Source: Bacteroidales bacterium UBA6248 (GTDB lineage: Bacteria; Bacteroidota; Bacteroidia; Bacteroidales; Lentimicrobiaceae). From it: DNA of 9,256 nucleotides. Position 1 is the stretch's first letter, and each line of letters begins with the position of its first letter. A model generated the notes under the pieces. That model was given only the letters and a program-made list of their open reading frames with translations. It was not told where the DNA came from and did no database searches. A program made the translations under genes and the position numbers. Where the stretch lies: NCBI GenBank assembly GCA_002441345.1, contig DJVU01000019.1:1586-10841 (forward strand), given 5' to 3'. Below are positions 1-7,727 of the stretch, piece by piece.

Positions 1-30
1 TCCTACTTCCTACTTCCTACCTCCTACTTC
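1..30. repeat. Tandem heptamer repeat, TCCTACT x4
   Basis: Four consecutive 7-bp units, TCCTACT TCCTACT TCCTACC TCCTACT, run from the left edge, with one substitution in the third unit and a partial fifth unit (TC). On the minus strand this reads AGTAGGA repeated. The array may extend beyond the left edge. It is non-coding and lies downstream of the HTCS gene. Similar short G/A-rich heptamer arrays occur between genes in Bacteroidota genomes (recalled, not searched). No function is assigned. Confidence 0.85.
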
Positions 31-60
31 TGCCACAACAATATATAAATCCCGGTCCGT

Positions 61-101
61 ACCTAAATCCCTCAACCTTATCCTCAACCTCAACCTTTCT
101 G
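61..101. repeat. Degenerate CTCAAC/CTTATC short repeats
   Basis: Imperfect copies of a hexamer are seen: CTCAAC at about 71-76, CTTATC next, then CTCAAC and CTCAAC again, with CCTT interspersed. On the minus strand this reads GGTTGAGGTTGAGGATAAGG, a low-complexity G/T/A pattern. It lies in the same gene-free stretch as the heptamer array. It may be replication-slippage sequence, and I see no coding potential. Confidence 0.6.
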
Positions 102-129
102 CAAGAGACAAGGGATTTCCGATTTCGTC

Positions 130-148
130 CCGACACAGGAGGTGCCGG
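130..148. terminator. Possible hairpin downstream of the HTCS gene
   Basis: CCGACAC (130-136) and GTGCCGG (142-148) can pair as a 7-bp stem with one G-U wobble around a 5-nt loop. On the plus strand the stem is followed by ATTTTAAATT, so it would suit a transcript arriving from the left of the window. On the minus strand it sits about 50 nt past the HTCS stop but has no U-run after it. It could be a weak or shared terminator, or a chance hairpin. Confidence 0.3.
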
Positions 149-196
149 ATTTTAAATTAAGAAAAAGGCTTCGCGCGGGTAAAAATCCAGAATCAC

Positions 197-3100
197 TCAG
201 ACCCGTTGACGATACTCTGATGGAGAACAGTTGTAAGCTTTGCCAAACAGATCGTAAAAATGGGTACGGCTCGAAAATCCCGTCTGATCTATGATTTCAC
301 TTACCGTTAACTGGGTTGATAACAGCAGGGTTGCCGCTTTGCTCAGCCTACGCTGGTTGATCATACCGTGGGGGGTGGTGCCCAGTACCGATTTTGTTTT
401 TTCGTACAGGGAGGACCTGCTGATAGCCATGCGATCGCACAGTTTATCCGCAGTAAGTGTTTCATCGTCAATATTCTCATCGATATACGACAGCATCTTC
501 TGAAAAAATGGGTCGGGCAGCTCTTTGATCATCGCCTGACTGTCGTCGCTTCCGGCGAAACGATTCCGGATATTCTGCCGCACTTCAAGCAGTTTTTCAA
601 TCCTTACCCTCAGATGCCCGGGATGGAAAGGCTTGGGTATGTATGAGTCGGCGCCTGCTCTTAAGCCGGCAATGCGGTCCTCAATCTCGGCTTTAGCCGT
701 TAAAAGGATCAGGGGCAGGTGACTGGTATCGAAATTATCACGCAAACTGCGGCACAATTCAATCCCGTCCATTTCAGGCATCATCACATCCGATACAATC
801 AGGTCGGGCTTATGCGAAAGCACTTTCTGCCATGCTTCCTCCCCGTTGTCCGCAAACATAAGATTATACGATTCCTGAAGAAAATCCTTCAGCAATGCCA
901 ATATTTCCGGATCATCGTCAACCAGCAGCAGCAGCGAACGGTTCTCCGCCCTTAAATGGTGATCGGCTGGAGCAGAAGCACTTTCCGCATCTTCAATAAA
1001 CCAGGCATCCCCTTCCGTACCGGCAGTTCCGGGCTGAAGAACATCGGTATTTACCTGAAATACCTCCGGAAAAGTGCAGATAAATGTACTTCCGGTTCCG
1101 GGCTGACTTTCGATGCGGATGCTTCCCTTCAGCAATTCGGTGAGTCCCTTGGTTACAGCCAGTCCGATACCGGTTGACCGGTAGCCCGGGAAACTGCCCC
1201 GCTTTTTGGCAGATGAAATCCCGAAAGGCTCAAAAACCCTGGGCAAAAGTTCTGGCTTTATGCCGATTCCTGTGTCCTGAACTTCTACAATAAGCCTGTC
1301 CGGCTGCCTTGATATCCGTATGTTTACCCTGCCCCCTTCCACATTGTACTTTATAGCATTGGAAACCAGGTTGGTAATGATCCTCTGGAATTTGTCGGCA
1401 TCCGTCCTGAACGATAAGGGACTTTCACATCCTTCCACGGTACAGCGGATGTTGCGCTGCGTTGCAAGCAACTCAAGGTCGGATACCACCTCCCGGATCA
1501 GACTGCAGGGATCCGTCTCCTGAATGTTCAGAGGCTCCTTGCCCTTCTCCAGTTTGCGGAACTGCATGATCTCGAGTACCAGCTTCTGCAGTTTCAGGCT
1601 GTTGTTGTACACCTTGAGCAGACGGGGGTTTTCGGAAGTCAGCTTTTTGTCCTCGATTAATGCATGAATGTGTGAGCTTATCAGCGTAAGCGGAGTGCGG
1701 AACTCATGCGCAACATTGGTGAAAAATTCGATTTTGTAAGCCTGTAGTTCTTTTTCCTGACTGATCTTCATCTCCTGAAGGGCGGCCTCCTTGCGGCGGG
1801 CTTCGCGCCGGCGGTATGCATTGAAAATCAGAAACTGTACCAGAAAAAACAGCACAATATATCCGGCAATGGCCCAGCCGGTTCTCCAGAACGGGGGATG
1901 TACCGTAATCCGGATCTCCCTGACCACTTCCGACCATATCCCGTTCTCGTCGCTCACACGCAGCTGAAGCGTATAGCTCCCCGCTTCCAGGTTAGAAAAT
2001 GCGAGCGGCTGCTCCGGAGGAATTACCTCCCATACATCATCGTAATTAAGCAGGCGGTACGAAATGCGGTGACGCTCACGGCCCCGGTATGCCAGGGGAG
2101 AAACAAGAAAAGAAAGCGAATTCTGGTTGTGCTTCAACTCCAGATCGTGCTGCAGGTTAATCCTTTTTGCCAGAACGCTTCCTTCTCCGGGACTCACCGG
2201 CACATTGCGTATCAGCAGCTGATTTACTGCAACCGGCGGGAAGTAGGATGAGAAGCGTATGGCATCCGTCTGCACAATATCAACCCCCATAGTGCCCCCT
2301 GCCAGCAAACGGCCGCTGCTTTTGTCGAAAAACGAAGCCCCGTCGCTGTATTCAAAATTGATCAGTCCGTCGTTTATGTTAAAACTCTGCACATTGCGGC
2401 GGGTGCTGTCAATCATCGATAAGCCCTGGTTGGTGGTAATCCACAGGCTGCCCGATAAATCCTGCCTGATGGTATGAATACTGGTATTCGGGAACCCGTC
2501 CTGCACATCCGCAGTGGCTGGCTTTACCGAATCGGCCGACACCGGTTCGAAGCTGAACAGCCCGCTGCTGCTGCCCGCCCATACCATTCCTTTACGATCG
2601 GTGAACAGGGAAAGGATATCGTCGTTGCGGATAAATGCGGGGTGTGTCTGGGCATTGTACTGAGCAATCACCCGCTGCGCAATGGTATTGTAACGGTAAA
2701 CGCCAAACCCCCGGGTACCTATCCAGATAATGCCCGGCCTCTCTTCGGTAAGGGCATATACTATCTGCTTCTGCAGCCCGGGCGCCAGGTCCGGATCGAG
2801 CACAAGCTGCCTGCAGCTCTCCGGATCGCCGTTCTTTCCCGTTCTTACCCGGATAACGCCATATCCGCTGGTTCCCAGGTAAATACTGCCGTCGCTGTCT
2901 TCCATAATGCGGTAAACCGATGCAAACACCAGGGGCGATTCTTTGCCGAAGTCGCGCGGGAAGTTGCGGATGGTCCGGTAATCGGACGAGAGCAGGTCGA
3001 TGCCGTTTCCGTCTGTGCCCACCCAAATGGAACCATCGGGCCGTTCATGAAACGAAAGCACAGAATTGTTGCTCAGCCCGTCTTTTGCCGAGATCTGCCG

Positions 3101-4228
3101 GATGCGTCTGCCTCCGGCGTCAAAAACATCGATTCCTCCGCCTTTGGTGCCCACCAGGATGTCGTTTTTCCGGGTTACCAGTATGCTACGCACAATGGGA
3201 TAGGAAAGCTGTTCCGATGACAGTCGTGTAACCGGGAATTCGGTGAGCTTCATGGTAAATGCGCCATTCCCGTCGGTACCTGTCCACAGGATATCCGGAT
3301 CGGTTTCGTAAATACACAGAATACGTGTGGCTATGGGAATGCCGGCATCCTGCCCGCCAACCTTTCCGGGTTCGGCAAAAGTGCGGGTTTTGATGGTATA
3401 CCTGAAAATCCTTCCTTTTTCGGTTCCTGCCCATAATACGCCCGCCTGCCGTGAGGCTGAAAGACTGCTTATTACGTCATCGGGAAGACTCAGACGTTGT
3501 ATTTCAAGTGTTTTCAGATCTGTAACAAGGGCAGGGCCTGAACGCTGGGTAACGAAAAGCAGCTGCCTTCCCCCGGCCTCCTGTATGGAGGAAGCGGTAA
3601 GTGCGCTGCCCAGGGGCAGGTTCAGAACCTTTACCAGACGATTGCCTTCAAGCCGGAGCAATTCCCCCTCCGCGGTGATACAGTACAAGGTGCTGCCTGC
3701 CAGATGAACACGCTTTACCCTCATCGCCGCTGCATCCAAAGGCATGGGAACAAACTGCTTCACGGCTTCGCTGAAACGGAATAGTCCCCGCCCGTAAACC
3801 GACGCCACCGCCTCATGGCCGTCAGCGAAAGCAAGAGAAATATCGTTTTCATAATTGATCTGCTCCGGTTCGTCGGTGAAAAAAGCCGAAAACCTTCCGG
3901 TTTCGTTGTCATACAAGGCAACCCCTTTGTTTGTCATCAGCCACAGCGGGCCTGAGGCTGAGGGAAAGATCTCCCGGATTACATGGTTGTGAATACTGCC
4001 CGGTCCGCTTCCGGGAAGAAAGGTTTCTATACCGTGGCCGTCGTAACGGTTCAGTCCGTTCCAGGTGCCAAGCCAGATATATCCTTCGGCATCCCGCGCG
4101 ATGGCATTGACCGCCCCGTTGCTCAGCCCTTCGCGCCGCGATATGGTATGCACCGGGGTGCCGTTTCCGGAATAAAGATCCGGAATCAGAAAAAGGATAA
4201 ATACCAACAGGAAAATCCGGGTACGCAT
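197..4228 (-). CDS. Hybrid two-component system (HTCS) sensor/regulator
   Basis: This is a 1343-residue single-chain sensor kinase and transcription factor, normal in length for the family. Residues 1-20 form a signal peptide or N-terminal membrane anchor. Residues ~30-680 carry many two-component-regulator propeller repeats, such as WLGTWNGLNRYD at 52-63, with later copies IWVGTDGNG and IIWIGTRGFG. A Y_Y_Y domain follows to ~775, then a transmembrane helix at ~784-804. The kinase has phosphoacceptor His841 in NVAHEFRTPLT, an N-box at 953-962 (Asn957), DTGIGI at 985-990 and STGIGL at 1018-1023. The receiver has acidic residues 1104-1106, phosphoacceptor Asp1147, Thr1177 and Lys1199. An AraC-type double HTH covers ~1258-1343. 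All key catalytic residues are present. I chose the ATG at 4228 because it gives a clean signal peptide; an in-frame ATG at 4354 would add 42 unlikely residues. The gene lies 169 nt downstream of the TonB receptor. By family knowledge the propeller binds a periplasmic ligand and the HTH controls nearby uptake genes; the ligand is unknown. Confidence 0.97.
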   Translation of the reverse strand: MRTRIFLLVFILFLIPDLYSGNGTPVHTISRREGLSNGAVNAIARDAEGYIWLGTWNGLNRYDGHGIETFLPGSGPGSIHNHVIREIFPSASGPLWLMTNKGVALYDNETGRFSAFFTDEPEQINYENDISLAFADGHEAVASVYGRGLFRFSEAVKQFVPMPLDAAAMRVKRVHLAGSTLYCITAEGELLRLEGNRLVKVLNLPLGSALTASSIQEAGGRQLLFVTQRSGPALVTDLKTLEIQRLSLPDDVISSLSASRQAGVLWAGTEKGRIFRYTIKTRTFAEPGKVGGQDAGIPIATRILCIYETDPDILWTGTDGNGAFTMKLTEFPVTRLSSEQLSYPIVRSILVTRKNDILVGTKGGGIDVFDAGGRRIRQISAKDGLSNNSVLSFHERPDGSIWVGTDGNGIDLLSSDYRTIRNFPRDFGKESPLVFASVYRIMEDSDGSIYLGTSGYGVIRVRTGKNGDPESCRQLVLDPDLAPGLQKQIVYALTEERPGIIWIGTRGFGVYRYNTIAQRVIAQYNAQTHPAFIRNDDILSLFTDRKGMVWAGSSSGLFSFEPVSADSVKPATADVQDGFPNTSIHTIRQDLSGSLWITTNQGLSMIDSTRRNVQSFNINDGLINFEYSDGASFFDKSSGRLLAGGTMGVDIVQTDAIRFSSYFPPVAVNQLLIRNVPVSPGEGSVLAKRINLQHDLELKHNQNSLSFLVSPLAYRGRERHRISYRLLNYDDVWEVIPPEQPLAFSNLEAGSYTLQLRVSDENGIWSEVVREIRITVHPPFWRTGWAIAGYIVLFFLVQFLIFNAYRRREARRKEAALQEMKISQEKELQAYKIEFFTNVAHEFRTPLTLISSHIHALIEDKKLTSENPRLLKVYNNSLKLQKLVLEIMQFRKLEKGKEPLNIQETDPCSLIREVVSDLELLATQRNIRCTVEGCESPLSFRTDADKFQRIITNLVSNAIKYNVEGGRVNIRISRQPDRLIVEVQDTGIGIKPELLPRVFEPFGISSAKKRGSFPGYRSTGIGLAVTKGLTELLKGSIRIESQPGTGSTFICTFPEVFQVNTDVLQPGTAGTEGDAWFIEDAESASAPADHHLRAENRSLLLLVDDDPEILALLKDFLQESYNLMFADNGEEAWQKVLSHKPDLIVSDVMMPEMDGIELCRSLRDNFDTSHLPLILLTAKAEIEDRIAGLRAGADSYIPKPFHPGHLRVRIEKLLEVRQNIRNRFAGSDDSQAMIKELPDPFFQKMLSYIDENIDDETLTADKLCDRMAISRSSLYEKTKSVLGTTPHGMINQRRLSKAATLLLSTQLTVSEIIDQTGFSSRTHFYDLFGKAYNCSPSEYRQRV

Positions 4229-4397
4229 AAAAAAGAGGTTACAAATGCCGGGCGGAAGTAAAAGTAGCACAAAATAGCAAACAACGCACACTGTAATGCA
4301 GGTAGAACAGGCAGGAAAAGGATTCAGGGCTCTGCAATGCAATGGAAAAACCAATCCGGATAAGAAACACTTTGCCGGAAGCGAGCCTGATCAGGGC
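4229..4397. other. Intergenic gap before the HTCS gene
   Basis: These 169 nt separate the receptor stop from the HTCS start. No ORF with coding character is seen here beyond the unlikely N-terminal extension of the HTCS frame. A minus-strand TACTTTTA (4259-4266) resembles the Bacteroidota -7 element TAnnTTTG, and a TTTG lies at 4278-4281, but their 11-nt spacing is too short for the usual ~19-21. The HTCS may have its own promoter here or be read through from the receptor gene. No strong terminator is visible. Confidence 0.5.
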
Positions 4398-6794
4398 TTA
4401 AAACCGTATGCTCCAGCCCGCATTGGGCATAAAGGGGAAAAATGACCTTTGCATCAGGGTTATGCGCTTGTACCGGGTGTTGTTGGGGCCAAAGTTTTCT
4501 ATCTCTGTGAAATAGAATGCATTGGGGTTGCGCTGATTGTAAAGGTTGATTATTCCAAGCGTGAACGTGCGCAGGTATCTCTTTTTCTGTTTGTGAAAAT
4601 TAAAACTGATATCGAGCCTGTGGTAAGGTTTGGTTTTAAATTCGTTGCGGTTTGAGTAGATGTACATCTCATTCATATGGGTATAGTCTCCTGCCTCAAC
4701 CGGAACATAATACTTCGAAACCGGCAATGTAAGCCTGTATCCCGAATTAAACACCCAGGCGAGTGAAAGGTCAGCATCTTCATCAATTTTTAGCATCATG
4801 GCTATGTTAATACTATGCCGCACATCAAACTGATCAGGAAAAATCAAGCCATTGTTGATTTCATCAAATTTTCTCTCGCTTCGCGCCAGTGTATAGCTAA
4901 TCCATCCTGTGGGATTTCCCTCATTCCTGGTGGCCATAAATTCAGCTCCATATGCCCAGCCTTTGCCGTTCCCGGCAAAAAGGGCTTCCCATTTTTCGCG
5001 CCCTTCCCATAACGATGCACCATCTTTGAGCATTGCCAGCCTGCTGAAATGCTTGTAATACAATTCACTGGTGTAAATTATACCATTGCCGTATCTGTAT
5101 TCCAGTCCGGCCGAAAGTTGTTTCATAAGCGAAGGCGGTATCCTTTTGGTTGCCGGAAGCAGGTATTCTACCGGCATTCCAATGCTGTTGTTTCCGGTAA
5201 TGTGCAAATTCTGGCTCATCTGATCAAACGATACAAAACTGCACAGCCTGTTATTGTGTTTAAAACCTGCTTTTATTCTGGGCTCGGGGACAACATACAC
5301 GCAGTGATTAATGGCAAATACGTTAATTCTGCCGCCAAATTCCAGCGTGTGACCTGCAGGTCGGGTAATTTCACCGCCGGCATAAAGAATGCCTTCAAAA
5401 GCCTCCATCAGCATTTTGTGATTGTGACCGGATTGAAACTGCTGATTGCCATCTGAAACATCATAGGTGTAGTTGTTGGGCCTAAAGTACCTGTATGTGA
5501 GTTGTATACCTGAATAAATCCGGGTTTCAGGATTTATATAATACTCTGTTCCGGGTTTCAGACTGATTTCTCCGATGCCCGAAAGTAGTTGATTTTCAGT
5601 AGTATATTTATTATTCCCGTTGCTGGTTTCCGATTCCAGTTGGTTGTTGACTCTGTAGCGGGTAAAATGCAGGATGGTATTGCTGAAAAGCCGGCTGCTG
5701 AACAAATGGTTCCATCTTAAGGCCGCCATGGTATTGCCCCAGCGGTTAGTTTGCATGTAAAAATCTGTGCCGTCATCTGTTTTTTCCCTGAAACCTGCCA
5801 GGGTTTTGTCATCTCCATTGTAGAGACTGAAGTATACCCTGTTGTTGGTGTTGATTATGCGGCTGAGTTTAATATTCAGGTCGTAAAAATTATAACCTAC
5901 CGTTGAGCCCGGGTTTGCACGTTGTGCCAATGGTTTGGCAATAAGGTCGAAATAAAAACGGCGGAAACTGATCAGGTATGAGCTTTCATTTTTCCGGATG
6001 GGGCCATTCAGTGAAAACCTTGCCGTAATAATCCCCAAACTCAGGTTTCCTGAAGTTTTGCTCAGATTTCCATCTGCCATGCTCACATCCAGCACCGATG
6101 ACAACCGACCACCGAATCTTGCAGGGAATCCTCCTTTAATGAGTGTTGAACTTTTTATCGCGTCGGTATTAAAAGCAGAAATAAAACCGCCCAGGTGATT
6201 AATGTTGTAAAGCGGCACGTCATCAAGCATGATCAGGTTCTGATCGGGTGATCCACCGCGCACATGCAGGCCGGATGTGCCTTCGTGCCCCTGCTGTACA
6301 CCGGGTGTAAGCTGGTAAACTTTTATCAGGTCAGTTTCACCCCCTAAAGCAGGAAGGGATTTAATTACCTGTGCAGTCAGCCGGTGCATACCCGGCGACG
6401 AAGTACCGCCTGAACTATTTCCTGATATAATTTCTACCGGCCTAAGCTCTAATCCGGCCTTTAATCGGATATTCACCAAAGTATCCTTCATCAGTTTATT
6501 CAACAGCAGGGTGTCGCTGAGGTACCCGACATAAGTTATTACAAGCACAACGGGTTCACCTTGCGGTAAGTCCGGGGTTATGCTGAAAAAGCCATAACCA
6601 TTTGTGCTTGTGCCTTTGGCGGTATTGGCCAAGTAAATACCGGCATACAATAACCTTTCACCACTTTTGGAATCCGAAACAAAACCGCTGATGGTTTGCC
6701 CGGTAACTCCTTTTTGCATCAGCAATGCTATTATGAAAACAAGCAAAATGAGGTTATGGGAAACTGAATAACGGTTCTTCTTATCTGAAATCAT
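4398..6794 (-). CDS. TonB-dependent receptor with carboxypeptidase-like domain
   Basis: This 798-residue outer-membrane receptor would move a ligand across the outer membrane using TonB energy. A signal peptide covers ~1-32 (hydrophobic LILLVFIIALLM, cleavage near Gly-Gln). A CarboxypepD_reg-like beta-sandwich follows at ~33-118 (TISGFVSDSKSGERLLYAGI and onward). The plug at ~135-245 has LHVRGGSPDQNL at 176-187, LDDVPLYN at 190-197, and a later KGGFPARFGGRLSSVLD stretch. The rest is beta-barrel ending in a C-terminal Phe (SIRF), as expected for barrel insertion. The plug motifs match the receptor type usually found beside DUF4249 lipoproteins, rather than classic SusC, and the chain is shorter than typical SusC (~1000 residues). 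I chose the ATG at 6794 because it gives a proper signal peptide and overlaps the DUF4249 stop by only 14 nt, which suggests translational coupling; an in-frame ATG at 6851 would add 19 residues and deepen the overlap. The ligand cannot be inferred. Confidence 0.95.
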   Translation of the reverse strand: MISDKKNRYSVSHNLILLVFIIALLMQKGVTGQTISGFVSDSKSGERLLYAGIYLANTAKGTSTNGYGFFSITPDLPQGEPVVLVITYVGYLSDTLLLNKLMKDTLVNIRLKAGLELRPVEIISGNSSGGTSSPGMHRLTAQVIKSLPALGGETDLIKVYQLTPGVQQGHEGTSGLHVRGGSPDQNLIMLDDVPLYNINHLGGFISAFNTDAIKSSTLIKGGFPARFGGRLSSVLDVSMADGNLSKTSGNLSLGIITARFSLNGPIRKNESSYLISFRRFYFDLIAKPLAQRANPGSTVGYNFYDLNIKLSRIINTNNRVYFSLYNGDDKTLAGFREKTDDGTDFYMQTNRWGNTMAALRWNHLFSSRLFSNTILHFTRYRVNNQLESETSNGNNKYTTENQLLSGIGEISLKPGTEYYINPETRIYSGIQLTYRYFRPNNYTYDVSDGNQQFQSGHNHKMLMEAFEGILYAGGEITRPAGHTLEFGGRINVFAINHCVYVVPEPRIKAGFKHNNRLCSFVSFDQMSQNLHITGNNSIGMPVEYLLPATKRIPPSLMKQLSAGLEYRYGNGIIYTSELYYKHFSRLAMLKDGASLWEGREKWEALFAGNGKGWAYGAEFMATRNEGNPTGWISYTLARSERKFDEINNGLIFPDQFDVRHSINIAMMLKIDEDADLSLAWVFNSGYRLTLPVSKYYVPVEAGDYTHMNEMYIYSNRNEFKTKPYHRLDISFNFHKQKKRYLRTFTLGIINLYNQRNPNAFYFTEIENFGPNNTRYKRITLMQRSFFPFMPNAGWSIRF

Positions 6795-7677
6795 ATACAA
6801 CAGTATCGCGGGTGGAAGAGAAAAGGGAGAATAAACCGGCACCATTTTCAATGTTGCCGTTAACAGAAAACGGCAAGGTCATTCCTGACCAGATGCCGCT
6901 CTCGTTGTACATGAATTTATAGAGCGATTTGTAGTAGTTGTAATGCTCGCGGGTAACGCTTCTGAGCTCCGAAACCACAATCACTTTTTGCAGAGTTTCA
7001 GTAATGAAGAAGAGAGAGTAGTACATCGGTATGCTTACCTGGGAGCCATTGAACATGGCATCGCTGAAAAGCATGGTGATGGGTTCGTATTGCATGATGT
7101 CCTCATTTACCATTATTGGGTCAAACGACCTGAAATAATGGTACCCAAAGCTGCTGGCTGAATCATCCTTAATCTGCGTGACAGTAAGAATAAATTCGTA
7201 AAAATTGGTTTCGCCGGAAGGGTCATCGAAACTCAGTTGAACCTTTGAATAATAAACATCCTCAATAAGCAGGGCAGAGGGTGTAATTTCAATGCTATGC
7301 GCAATGGTACTTTGGGGAATTACTGTTTGTGCATAGGCGTGCTTGCTATTTGTGCCGGTTACCCGCAGCGAAATGGTGTCGCCGGGATGAGTTGATAAAC
7401 CTTCTGCAACAAATCTTTTTCCGTTATACCTGAGCGGGACTTGAGTTCTGTTATGAATCACAAAAGCTTCTGCTGTTGAATCGCAGCCTCTGTACCGGGT
7501 TGTGTCGTAAATATGCCGTGTACGGGCAATATATACCTGCAGGGTATCATTATACGATTGGCTGGCAAAGGCAACGGTAATTGTTTCCGCCCGGGGAATA
7601 TCCATATCAACCGGCGTTTCACAAGCGGTAAATAAAAGAACAAACGCTGAAAGAAAAAACAAAACCGTTTTTTGCAT
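6781..7677 (-). CDS. DUF4249-family outer-membrane lipoprotein
   Basis: This 298-residue lipoprotein begins with a signal peptide (residues 2-18, hydrophobic FFLSAFVLLF) and a lipobox FTAC, with lipidated Cys19; Phe at -3 is a tolerated variant. The body matches the DUF4249 pattern as I know it: an N-terminal segment with YNDTLQVYIARTRHIYD (~42-58), then NGKRFVAEGLSTHPGDTISL leading into a YAQTVIP strand (~84-120), then a longer beta-rich C-terminal region with FYEFILTV. The length fits the family. It is the upstream partner of the TonB receptor and overlaps it by 14 nt, so the pair is probably co-translated. By analogy with SusD it may be a surface lid or substrate-binding partner, but the family's biochemical role is not established. 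A hairpin lies directly upstream of the ATG. Confidence is high for lipoprotein and good for DUF4249. Confidence 0.88.
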   Translation of the reverse strand: MQKTVLFFLSAFVLLFTACETPVDMDIPRAETITVAFASQSYNDTLQVYIARTRHIYDTTRYRGCDSTAEAFVIHNRTQVPLRYNGKRFVAEGLSTHPGDTISLRVTGTNSKHAYAQTVIPQSTIAHSIEITPSALLIEDVYYSKVQLSFDDPSGETNFYEFILTVTQIKDDSASSFGYHYFRSFDPIMVNEDIMQYEPITMLFSDAMFNGSQVSIPMYYSLFFITETLQKVIVVSELRSVTREHYNYYKSLYKFMYNESGIWSGMTLPFSVNGNIENGAGLFSLFSSTRDTVVYDFR

Positions 7678-7690
7678 AACTAAAGGTAAA

Positions 7691-7718
7691 AGCTCCCTGA
7701 TTTTGCATACAGGGAGCT
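7691..7718 (-). terminator. Intrinsic terminator or attenuator stem-loop
   Basis: AGCTCCCTG (7691-7699) and CAGGGAGCT (7710-7718) form a perfect 9-bp stem around a 10-nt loop. Read on the minus strand, the stem starts 9 nt after the stop of the small barrel gene and is followed by TTTACCTTTA, a broken U-rich tract. The DUF4249 ATG comes 13 nt after the stem. It most likely terminates the upstream unit. Because it is so close to the DUF4249 start it could also act as an attenuator or affect translation initiation. Confidence 0.65.
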
Positions 7719-7727
7719 GATTATTTA

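Noticed and set aside
1..101. CRISPR-like array at the left end
   Set aside because: The units are 6-7 bp with no spacers between them, so this is simple tandem repeat sequence.
2474..3220. A 248-codon plus-strand ORF opposite the HTCS gene
   Set aside because: It lies wholly antisense to the propeller region of a strongly supported gene, in a G/C-rich stretch where long antisense frames arise easily. Its translation has no recognisable domain or signal peptide.
4259..4281. Bacteroidota -33/-7 promoter for the HTCS gene
   Set aside because: TACTTTTA and TTTG are present on the minus strand, but the 11-nt spacing is far below the usual ~19-21 nt, so I do not call a promoter.
4229..4354. Upstream extension of the HTCS protein to the ATG at 4354
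   Set aside because: The 42 extra residues are Cys- and Pro-rich and precede a second, perfect signal-peptide start at 4228. The extension looks like open non-coding sequence.
4384..4398. Inverted repeat AGCC-TGATCAG-GGCT at the receptor stop codon
   Set aside because: The stem is only about four base pairs and has no T-run after it, so it is too weak to call a terminator.
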